From assembly GCA_009829735.1 (NCBI GenBank), contig CM020619.1, positions 8,112,375-8,176,374 of the forward strand: DNA of 64,000 nt, written 5' to 3'. Under the pieces are notes generated by a model. That model saw only the letters and a program-made list of their open reading frames with translations, made no database searches and was not told where the DNA came from. A program made the position numbers and the translations under genes. Shown one piece after another: positions 45,531-55,300 of the stretch (its first letter is position 1; each line of letters starts with the position of its first letter). Origin of the DNA: Pyropia yezoensis (taxonomy: Eukaryota; Rhodophyta; Bangiophyceae; Bangiales; Bangiaceae).

Positions 45531-46420
45531 CAACTGCTCAGCACTTTTCCATCTTGGATGCAGTCCAATTCAAGTGTCTTTCCTGACGCGAGAAGTCGCT
45601 GATCTTGCCGCTGCCCTCCCCGCCCCTCGTTGTGCCCTGGTTCGGGCAACACCTCGGCACCACATGGCAGTTGAGGTCCGCCAACAGCCAATCCACAAGC
45701 GACCAGGTCTGCACCCCCCCTCCCCTTCCCGCGCTTGTGGCCGTCCCGCTGTCGCGCACCGTGGCAGTCGGAACGGCGCGCCTGCCAACACGTCGCGCCT
45801 GCGGACCAGTGCCGCATAGGTTTTCTGGTCCTTGGGCCTATCCAGTGTGCCGCGCGTCACCACCTCTCTCCCTCCCCAGCAACCTCCCCGACCACCTAGC
45901 GACCTACCATCTCTAACCTCCGCGCGCCGGCAGAGTGGTTGCCGTTGTGACTCTTCTCGCAGTCCACGACCGGGTCTTGCTGCTGCAGCCCTCGTGCTGG
46001 TCGCCGCCTCTTCCCACCCCTCTCCTCTCCCCTCGCTTCTGCGTTTACGTCACCACGGACAGCGCCCTTCTTGTTGCTATCCACCACTGTGACGTTCCAC
46101 TGTTCCGCCCACCCTCTCCAACCCCCACCCCCGTCTTCATCACTGTCATCAACGGCCGTCATCTCCCCGTCACCCTGCCAATACGCACGTGCTTGTGCGT
46201 CTCGGACACCACCCTGTCCTCTACCTCCACATGCGTCAACCTCTACCTGTCAGCGGGTGCGTCACCGGCGGGGGGCCGCTATTGCTTGTCAACACATGTT
46301 GAGAGCGGTGCTGGGATGGCCGACGAGATGAGCGACTCGGAGGTGGAGACGGCTGTGGTGGTGAGCAGCATGGCGGCGGCGGAAGCTGTGGTGAGAGCTG
46401 CCAACGATGGCTTGGGATGA
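45531..46420. other. Harbinger 5' region upstream of transposase
   Basis: Mostly non-coding. A 34-codon frame from the ATG at 46316 (MADEMSDSEVE...) ends in TGA at 46418-46420, immediately before the transposase ATG and in the same frame. It may be the original N-terminus cut off by a nonsense change, or a short upstream ORF. Confidence 0.5.
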
Positions 46421-47647
46421 ATGGGCCGGGTGCCTGGGTCCGCTCGTAATATTGACCGCGGTGTGAGCCTTTGGTTTTTGAAATACCTGTCTCCTTCCCC
46501 TATGTACAACCGCTCTCACTTTCGTGCACTATTTCGTGTGCCGATGCGTCTGTACCGCGCGTTTGAGCGGGAGCTACCACTCGTCGAGCCACTCCTGCTG
46601 CAAAAAGAGGATTGCACTGGCCGCGCTGGCCACCCCCTACACGTTAAGCTTGTGAGTGCTCTACGTCGTTTGGGGAACGGTGTTTCGTTCGCTGATATTG
46701 ACGACCAAGCTTGTATGTCCATCGAGTCACAGCGGCAGAACTTTCTCCTCTTTTTGCGAGCTGTGCGTACCCGCTTTGGTCCTCGATACCTCAACAGGGA
46801 GCCCACCGCCCTGGAGCTGCAGAAAATCTCTGACGCCTACGGTGCTCGTGGCTTTCCTGGCTGTGTCGGGTGCGCGGACTGCATGACCATCAAATGGAAG
46901 AATTGCCCGCGCGCTTTCAAGGGGCAGTACCACAATCCGAAGGACGGGAAGCTGGCTGTCCTGCGGTGCGAGGCGGTCGTGGACGGCGACCTGTATGGCT
47001 GGCACTGGTTTGATGGGAGGCCGGGTACGAACAACGACGTGACTGTGCTCGACAGCAGCCCGTACTTCATGGATATCCTGTCGGGGCGCCGTCAGATGCT
47101 GCTGCCCAATGGGTACGCGTTGGGAGGAGTGACGCGGCACTGGCTTCTCTACTTGCTGGGGGACTCTGCCTACCCCCGCGGGGCACTTTTCTACCGCCCC
47201 ACTGCCGCACCGTTGAACGAGAAGGAGGCCTACGCGGGGAAGAGGCAGGTGACCGTGCGCAAGGATGTGGAGAGATTTCTTGGATGCTTGCAGGGTCGTT
47301 TCCATATACTGCGCGGGGAGCGTCGCGAGTGGAGTGACGAGACCATCATTCTCATTGCCGACGTTTGTGTCATTGTTCATAACTTGATTGTATGCATGCG
47401 GCAGAGTGGTGAGCTGGAGGAAGAGGCAGCTGATCACGGGGGGGCCCTTCTTGTGGAGGAGTTTTGTGCTGACCTGCCTGTCGATGTGGAAGCGTCCGCA
47501 TCACCTGCTGCTGCCGCAGGACCCGTGCCTGTGGTGGGTCTCGCTGCTCTTTTGGAGCGCAGTCACGTCGTCATGAGCGAGACTGCTCACGAGACCTTGA
47601 CCGCCGCGATGGCAGATCATTTGTGGGACTCGCGCGGACAACAGTAA
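46421..47647 (+). CDS. PIF/Harbinger DDE transposase
   Basis: The 408-residue protein has the layout of DDE_Tnp_4/plant-transposase proteins of PIF/Harbinger elements. Visible catalytic residues are D153 in GCADCMTIKWKNCP, D248 in LLGDSAYP and E284 in RKDVERFLGCLQGRF, the usual signature and spacing. An upstream helical region (residues about 30-110) would be the HTH-like part. The frame is intact. It would cut and paste the element together with the Myb-like partner encoded at 59107-60265. The ATG at 46421 follows an in-frame TGA directly, so the native start may have been further upstream. Confidence 0.92.
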   Translation: MGRVPGSARNIDRGVSLWFLKYLSPSPMYNRSHFRALFRVPMRLYRAFERELPLVEPLLLQKEDCTGRAGHPLHVKLVSALRRLGNGVSFADIDDQACMSIESQRQNFLLFLRAVRTRFGPRYLNREPTALELQKISDAYGARGFPGCVGCADCMTIKWKNCPRAFKGQYHNPKDGKLAVLRCEAVVDGDLYGWHWFDGRPGTNNDVTVLDSSPYFMDILSGRRQMLLPNGYALGGVTRHWLLYLLGDSAYPRGALFYRPTAAPLNEKEAYAGKRQVTVRKDVERFLGCLQGRFHILRGERREWSDETIILIADVCVIVHNLIVCMRQSGELEEEAADHGGALLVEEFCADLPVDVEASASPAAAAGPVPVVGLAALLERSHVVMSETAHETLTAAMADHLWDSRGQQ

Positions 47648-49440
47648 ACCTGCGCGTCGTTATTGACATCTCTGCCGCTGACGGACGGAGGAGCGACAGT
47701 GGGTAGGACAGGGATACGAGACGGCCGAGCTTCACCGCTACCCAACTTCCGAGGCGTTGCGGTGGAAAGGACGGATATAGGGCGTCTATGAGCCGCCACT
47801 AGCACCAGCATTGTGGCACTGGGGTGGGGCGTGGGCGTTCCAGGTGCCCGTGAGCGGCGGCCAACACAATCTTCGTGGCGCTGGTGTGAGGAGGCGGCGC
47901 TCTGGGGAACATGGGGTAGCGGTGTGCCCGAACAATATGCCGCAGGTGTGGGCGTACGCGGTACCGGTCGGCGGTCACCAGCACCCATGTTCTGGCAGAG
48001 GGGTGTGGGCGCCAAGCACTGTGCGACAGGGGAGCGCCCCAAAAACCCGTTTTACTGCGCTGGGAAGGGAGAGAGGAGTTCTACGCGTCTGTGGGCGGCG
48101 GTCAACACGCACTGCGCGGTGATGGGGAGGGGGTATGCAGCACAGAGCACCTGTGAGCAGCAGGCAGGACCCGCTTTTTTCTTTTGCGACGGCGTCCCAC
48201 GGTGGCGGACTCCCCGGCGCTTCCGACAACACCTGCTTTGTGACGCTCAGTTTCAGAAAGGTGAGGAGGGAAGCGGCACATGCGTTGCGGCGGCCGCCAC
48301 GACCAACATTGTGCCGCCGGGGAGCGACTTGGTCCAACAAGGCGCCCTTGGGCGGCGGCCAGAACGATTCTTGTCGCGCTGGGGTGGCGCGGGGGCGTAC
48401 ACAGCGACCACGGGCGGGAGCCAATACGAACTTTGTGGAGCTGGGGTTGGAGGGGGGTGCATGGCGCGGTCATCGGGAACCGCCGACCATGCATCTGATG
48501 CGCTGGGATTGGCGCCCCCGAAGCCCGTGGGCGGCCGCCGATGTGTACTTTGCGGCTCAGAGGGGGGTGCGAGAGAGCGCGGCGCACGTGGACGACCGTC
48601 AGCCCCGACATACTGTGCTGTGGGGGGGGCGCGGAGTAGTGGGCGCTCATCGCTCGCAGCCAACACCTACGGTTGAGCGCTCGGGTCGAAACGAGCCGCA
48701 TGGGGAACCAGTTGGCGGCTGCCACAACGAGCTTTGTGCGGCAGGGATGGGAGATGGGCCAAGTAGGTGCCCGTGGGCGGGCGCCAGTACGCACAGCGTA
48801 ATGCAGGGGTGGCCCAGGGGGGTACAGAGAGCCCTCGGGCTACATTAAATACCATATGTGTGAAGTAGCGGTGGGAGCGGGGCACATGACGGCGTCATCG
48901 GCTGTCGCCAGACGCAACGTTATGGCGCTTCGGTGAGTGCGTGTGGTGCCCGTGGCAGGTTGCCGACACCTACTATGCGGCCCTGCGGTGGCTGCAACAG
49001 ACGGGGCTGCCTGTTGGTGGCCAATAGCGGCAACGCTTCTGTGATGGCGTGGAAAGGTGGAGGACAAAGTGCCTGTTGGCGACCGCCAGCACCTGCGTTG
49101 TTGTGCTGCGGTGGGGGTACTCGGCGGAGGGTTCCCGTGGGCGTTGACCAACGCCTATGTCATGGCGCTGGGGTTGGCCGGGAGCGCACGCGGCGCTCGT
49201 GCGCGTCAACGACGACGAAAAAAATATTTGCCCCGGCGCGGGAAGGCCGGTACAGAGCGCCCGTAGGCGGCCGCCTAAACCAACTTTATGGTGCTGGGGT
49301 GCGAGCGAGGCGTGTCGTGCTCCCATGTGTCGGACATATGAGCCAGGATGTGCTATTGCGGTGGAAGGGGGCCCCTCCGGGTGCCCACCGCGGGCACCTA
49401 GCGCTGCGGGCCTGGCCTGTAGAGGTGCGGCCTAGGCACG
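47648..49440. repeat. Degenerate ~60-bp tandem repeat inside Harbinger
   Basis: From about 47780 to 49330 a GC-rich unit recurs roughly every 60 bp, with the core GGCGGC-GCCA--AC-----TTTGTGGCGCTGGG; examples near 47811, 47871, 48303, 48363, 48422, 48541, 48606, 48661, 48725 and 48786. Units are heavily diverged. It lies between the transposase gene and the nested Gypsy. No gene is supported in it. Confidence 0.7.
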
Positions 49441-49445
49441 TGCCA

Positions 49446-49914
49446 TGTGGCGAAAACCACTTGCACACACGGCACCCAAGTTGGGGTGGTGTACAAGGGC
49501 TGCCTCCCGTGTCGGGGGAACCGGAAGAAGTGCAAGTCGCACACACTCTGTCCCTGTTGTGGGGCAAACCCCCCACGGACAAACAAGAGGATGGTGTGTG
49601 GTCCAACAGTTTCTTGGTCGGGACGGGGACGCAGGGCCAAGCCCCGCTGTCCCTCCCCTTATCCCCCCAGGGTCCACTCGGAATCTCGCCACTCAGAATC
49701 TCCCACCCCAGCACCTGCCCACCGGGCCACACGAAAATTCAAGACGATAAATGCAGAAAACCCTCAAATCCAAGTTGGATTTACTACTAAGCTAACTATC
49801 CCTAACTTAGGGAATATGGACCCAAATGCAGGGGGAGGAACGGATCAGGCAAGTGGCCTGCCGCCCCTTGCATGGCACGTGTTGCCCCCCTACCTGGGGG
49901 TCAATACTGCCACA
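49446..49914 (-). repeat. 3' LTR of Gypsy A1
   Basis: 469 bp, TGTGGC...GCCACA; on the minus strand this is the downstream LTR. Confidence 0.95.
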
Positions 49915-49928
49915 CTCCCCTCTCCTCA
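49915..49928 (-). other. Polypurine tract, Gypsy A1
   Basis: Minus-strand TGAGGAGAGGGGAG abuts the 3' LTR. Confidence 0.8.
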
Positions 49929-50253
49929 GTTCCGACCGACCCGGTCGGCCCTGTGAGGGGGTGCGTAAACGCACGTCTCGGCGTTGGGGGGCGCGACTTG
50001 CTGTCCCCCATCGAGTACGTAACGCGGATGTGGAGGCGGTCACGTTGACCGCCCCTCTCCTCAAGCTTGCCCACTCGGCAGCTTGCTCTTCTCGGTTCAC
50101 ACTTCACCATCACCACCACTTCCCCTTCACCTTCCACGGGGCCGCCCCACGCCGGGGAGGCCACCCGTCTACCCCAGATCCGAGTCCCCCTCAACTCGAG
50201 GCGGGTCTCGTGCCGCTGTAGCCAGGGCGTCTCTCCCCAACTTGAGGAGAGCC

Positions 50254-52197
50254 ATGGCGACCCCGGGAGTGGAGACAGACTCTCTTGACGAACGTATGGA
50301 GGACACCTCCTACGGTGCAGCGCCCGCCGGGACTTCCGGCGGGGGCTCCGCGATTGCTCCGGGGGATGGGACTCCCGCGTCACCCGGCTTTGGGTTGACG
50401 GCGGGATCTCCCCCGGAGGCGGGACAAGTTGTCCCGCGTGAGGCCTTGGGGCGGTGGTTTTACCCCGCTTGGCCTCTATATGAGGAGGGGTTGACTGTTC
50501 TTCGCTGTGGCCGACTTGGCGCAGCGATGGGTCGGGTATGGGACCGCCTACGGGAGAAGTATCCCCGTAGGGTCGGGTTCCCAGCCGGCTTCAGGAAGGA
50601 CCAGTTTGCCTTCCTGGACGACGAGGAGGTCGAAGACGTACAGCGGGCAAAGGCCATGGTGGACCGCGGGGGAACTATCCCGGGTCCCGGCGACTTGCCG
50701 ACCTTTACTTGGGACGCGGTGGCAACTCGCCCCCCGTACCTTCACGAGGCCGATCCGCACACTCATCACTTTGATGTGCGGATGGAGAAGGACTTCCGGC
50801 GAGGTCCCTCCTTGGTGACCTCGGCTCAACTTGAGTTTCCTCAGCAGTCTGCTGCCAGTAAGGAGCAGTACTATCCGAAGAAGCCCGAGTGGTGGCCTCA
50901 AGTTGAGGTCCCCTACGGGTTCCCGGCGTTGCTGCCACGGTTGCTTGACCACTTCGGCTCCGTCATGTTGACGGCTGGCCCTGATCACCTGGTGTGGGCC
51001 ATGTTGGCCACCCAGTGGCTCCTCGAGGTCATGTCGACCTGGGTGTCTTGTGTTCAGCGGCGGGGGATGCTCTGGCATCTCCCCCTCCGGCTTATCCAAG
51101 GTTTGGAACAGCTCACCCCTCAGCTAGTTGCTGAGGGGTGCTCGTCAGGACAACTCACTCTACTTGAGGAGATGCTCCGCCTTCACAAGTTTATCGAGTG
51201 GGAGAGCATTGAGCACAAGTTGCGCCGCCCCACTCGTGGGCCCAAGGACGATGGCGCACTTTGCCAGTTCGTGTGGGTCGCTCGTGAACTTCACGACGGC
51301 CGTGTGGTCCTACGAGAGGGGTTGGGCATCGGGGATTACCCGTATGCCCCGGGGGTGGATCGCCACACTGCGCCACCCCCGGACAAGCCCATAGTTATGG
51401 CCGTGCCCTCATATGATGACCATATGACTCAACCTACTGGGGGGGCCCCAAGTCGGGGTCGCAGTTACACCCGGGTCCCGCCACCTCGGCGTGCCCCTCC
51501 GCTTCCTCCTGTCCCCATCCAGCCGCACGGGAACATCCCGATTAGCGTGGCCGTTGAGTGGTCCACCCGGGTGTCCCGCAACCTGGGGGCCACCCTCCTG
51601 ACGGTATACCCCAAGTTGGTGTTGCCGCCCACGCCTCTAACCTCAGAGATGATGATCACCACGTTGGTGCGAACCATTTCCTGGTTGGCCGCGTCGACCG
51701 CAACCCTACAGAGTTCCGAGACTCCTCAACTTGAGGAGCGCGTTCGTACAGCAGTGGCGACCGCGAGTTGCGAGTCGGTGGCGGAGTTTATGACGGCCGA
51801 GTTGGCTCGCATTGGGGCTATTATGTCCCAGCCAGCCCCACTTGGGCGTGGCAAACGTCGTGCGAGCCGGGCATACTCGCCTCCTCGCCGTCGTCGCCGA
51901 CACTCACGGCGCTCTCCCTCCGTGTCGGAAGACGAGTTGTCTTACCCCGTCTCGGAGTCCTCGACTCCGTCAGAGTCGGAGTCGGTCCGGCGTCTGCGTC
52001 GAAAACTTGCGCGCAAGACCAAGCAGAAGAGTAGCCACGGTCGGCGCCACTTGCGCGACCGTGAGGGGCGCGACGGTTCCGACTTGGAGCCGCCGCCCCC
52101 TCCGACTGGTGGGGAGCGTTATCGCCGTGGGTCTCGCCGCTCGCCTCTACGTGAGGGCGAGGGCCGTGGGGTGGGAGAGTCTAGCATGCATGCCTAG
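50254..52197 (+). CDS. Antisense ORF protein of Gypsy family A
   Basis: A 647-residue protein is read opposite to gag-pol, starting 340 bp inside the 3' LTR at an ATG in a strong context (GAGCCATGGCG). The frame extends upstream only through a TTG at 50083. It stops 112 bp before the pol stop, so the genes converge. The N-terminus is Gly/Pro/Ser-rich, the middle (about residues 65-360) looks globular, and the tail is Arg/Ser-rich and acidic (RRRRRHSRRSPSVSEDE), resembling nucleic-acid-binding or nuclear tails. The middle aligns with the antisense product of family B (25252-27367). No known family recognised. Transcription would have to come from the 3' LTR or internal sequence on the opposite strand. 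Confidence 0.82.
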   Translation: MATPGVETDSLDERMEDTSYGAAPAGTSGGGSAIAPGDGTPASPGFGLTAGSPPEAGQVVPREALGRWFYPAWPLYEEGLTVLRCGRLGAAMGRVWDRLREKYPRRVGFPAGFRKDQFAFLDDEEVEDVQRAKAMVDRGGTIPGPGDLPTFTWDAVATRPPYLHEADPHTHHFDVRMEKDFRRGPSLVTSAQLEFPQQSAASKEQYYPKKPEWWPQVEVPYGFPALLPRLLDHFGSVMLTAGPDHLVWAMLATQWLLEVMSTWVSCVQRRGMLWHLPLRLIQGLEQLTPQLVAEGCSSGQLTLLEEMLRLHKFIEWESIEHKLRRPTRGPKDDGALCQFVWVARELHDGRVVLREGLGIGDYPYAPGVDRHTAPPPDKPIVMAVPSYDDHMTQPTGGAPSRGRSYTRVPPPRRAPPLPPVPIQPHGNIPISVAVEWSTRVSRNLGATLLTVYPKLVLPPTPLTSEMMITTLVRTISWLAASTATLQSSETPQLEERVRTAVATASCESVAEFMTAELARIGAIMSQPAPLGRGKRRASRAYSPPRRRRRHSRRSPSVSEDELSYPVSESSTPSESESVRRLRRKLARKTKQKSSHGRRHLRDREGRDGSDLEPPPPPTGGERYRRGSRRSPLREGEGRGVGESSMHA

Positions 52198-52308
52198 TTG
52201 GCAGCTGCCTTTGTTGTGAGAGTGTGAGGGTTAGGGCTGTAGTTAGAAGCCACTCTGCGTACCACTTCGATTTGAAGCACTCTCTTGGCACTGTTGCTCG
52301 GCCTTCCC

Positions 52309-55300
52309 TCACGTTGAGGGAGGGCTGTTAGGGTCTATCTCATTCCGGGGACAGTACGCCCGGACCTTCTCAGCGGGAAGGTCCTCCACATACTCCCACG
52401 TATCATCCTTGGCATTGTAGCCAAACCAACGCACCCTCAACATGAGGCGGTCAGTGTCCTCATCCCATCCGTGGTCGATGAACTTATCGAACACGTACTC
52501 CTGCGGGCCCTGTTTTGCTGCAGGCAGTGAGGGGAGGCGCCACGCTTCCAAAGCACGCGCCCAAGCTGGGTTGCCTGCAGGCGGTGGTGCAACTTTGACC
52601 ACGTCCTGTCCGTTCACTGTGCGGACCCCATCGTCACTTTCGATGGTGAAGCGCCGCCCATCAGTACGAAGGACCTGGTACGGCCCCTTCGTCTGGAATA
52701 CCAACTTACCCCCAGTTGGGGTGTGTGAGTGGACCAATACCCAGTCACCCTGCTCGGGGACATGCTTGGCGTTGCGTACCTTTTTGTCAAAGGTACGCTT
52801 GTAGCGCTTTTGTGCTTTGTCCATCTCAGCCCTGACTTTAGGGATGAGGTTTTCAAGCCTAGCGGCGAACTCCGCCTTACTCTCAGTAGGAGTAGGCGTA
52901 CTGCCACCATCCTCTCTAGTTGGGAGCGACCGCCGCACAGCAATAGACCGCACGCGACGGGGGGTCACAAAAGCGAGGGGTACTTCCCCGGTAGATGAGT
53001 GAACCTGTGAATTGTAGGCAGTAGTAAGGATAGAAATGTATTGGTCCCACGTCTTCACGTGCTCACTCACATAGTGGCGCTGCTGCCTAACAATAGTTTT
53101 GTTGAAGCGCTCCACCTGCCCATTAGTTTGTGGGTGGTAGGGGGTGGCATAGTTTGCCTTAACCCCCAACATATCCAGCACTCCCTGAAACAGTACAGAC
53201 GCAAATTGCGGTCCATTGTCCGATAGTGTACTATCTGGGATGCCATACGCAGCAACCCAGTGATCTAGGAAGGCTGACACGACCGACATGGCCGGGATCT
53301 CTGCCAGTGGGATCGCTCGCGTAAGTTTCGTGAAGCGGTCACAGATGACCAGGAGGTACTGGTTGCCCTCCTCGGTCACTGGCAGTGGCCCCAGGATGTC
53401 CATCGCCAACGCGGCGAAGGGCTCCTTGGCCGGGAACAATAGCATAGCCGTACTAGGCCGCCGTTCCATCAGACGGTTCTGTGCACAACTTGTGCAGGCA
53501 GCCACCCAACTGTAGATGTCCACCACCATGGACGGCCAGTAGTACCTGGTCCTCAGGGTCTGGTACAGTTTACTAGACCCCAGGTGTCCACCCGTGGGAG
53601 CGTTGTGCTCCCTCTCAAGGATACTGCCCTTGAGAGACGCGGGGACGACAAGTTGCTCGGTCCCCTGGAATACCCCCCTCCTCATGAGGAGGCCATCGTC
53701 TCCCAGGAAGAACCACGTCTCCGCCACTGTATCCAGTGTATCCCTCTGCGACTTGCAGAAGGGATCCTCGGCCTGGGCCTTCACCACCTCGTCCAGGGAC
53801 AGGGGCAAGTACTTCTTGTTCCCTGGCGCCTCGGGGTTCAACGCCTGGCCCGAGCGCGTGACTACCCCCACGATGGGGATGTCCTCATCGACTGGGTTAG
53901 TGTCCAGCCCCTCGGTAGGTACCCGAGAGAGGCCGTCAGCAAGGGCATGTTGCCTGCCAGGTCGGTACTCAATATCAAAGTTGAAGGGTGCCAGTCGCAC
54001 CCTCCACCGATTGAGACGAGTTTTCGTACAGTCCGTCTTAAAGATGAACTGCAACGCGCGGTGGTCACAGCGGATGAGGAACTTCTCACCCTCCAGGTAG
54101 TGACGAAGTGACGTCACCGCCCACACCACTGCGAGTCCTTCCAACTCGGTGACTCCGTAGTTCTTCTCGGCCGAGTTCAGCCCCTTGCTGAAATATCCCA
54201 CCGGCAAGTACTCCTTGTCCGGCTGCTGCTGAAGCAACACACAACCAAGTTGGTCGTAGCTAGCGTCCACATCCAGGATGTAGTGGCCTCCCAACCTGGG
54301 AATAGCCAGGATAGGGGGCTTCAGCAGAAGGTCCCGAAGAGTCTCAAAGGATTCCTGCTCCACCCGACTTGGGGGAGGCAGGTTCTTCGGGAGCGTTGAG
54401 CTCACTAACTCATTCAACGGCTTCGCCACCTTGGCGAAGCTCTTGGTGAAACGTCGGTACACGTTACACATCCCGAGGAAGCTCCTCATCTGGGTCTGCG
54501 TCCGGGGGTACTGAGCCTTACGGATGGCCCTCAAGTTCTTCTCGTTGACACTGAGACGCCGCGGACGGACAACATGTCCCAAGTATTCCACCTCTTGAGT
54601 GAAGAGGTGGCACTTACTCGCCTTCAGTGACACACCGGCGTCAGCAAGTAGCTTGAACACCTGGCCAAGATGGCCAATGTGTTCCTCCGGACTTCGGGAG
54701 AACACAATGATATCGTCTAGGTACACAAGACAGATCTGCCACCGTACTCCGGCCAGAATCACGTCCATAGCGCGCTGGAAAGTTGCCGGCGCGTTACACA
54801 GACCAAACGGTAGACGCTTGCACTGGTAGGCACCACAGTGACAGGTAAAGGTAGTTTTATGCCTGTCCTCCGGGGCAATGGGAATTCGCCAGTACCCCGC
54901 GTTACAGTCCAGGGTAGAGAACAGGTTCGCCTCCCCCAGAGAGTCCAGACAGTCGTCCATCCTAGGTAGGGGATAACTGTCCTTCATCGTGCTCTCGTTG
55001 AGCTTACGGTAGTCGATACAGAACCGGGGGGTCCCATCAACTTTGGGGACGATAAACACCGGACTCGCCCACTCGGCGTTGCTGGCCTCGATCACATCGA
55101 GGGCCTCCATGCGAGCAACTTGCTCCTTAACGAGGGCCCTTGAACGGGGCTCTCCCCTATACGGTTGTTGGCGTATAGGGGGTGCACCGGGCTTCAACTC
55201 GATCCGGTGTTGGGTAGCTCTCATGAGTCCCAATTGACCATCCCACAACTTGTGATATTGGTCCAAGAGGCGTTCAACTTGAACCCTCAACCTGGGTGGG

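Noticed and set aside
50083..50253. Upstream extension of the antisense ORF from TTG
   Set aside because: Non-ATG start; the ATG at 50254 has a strong context and the extension is low-complexity.
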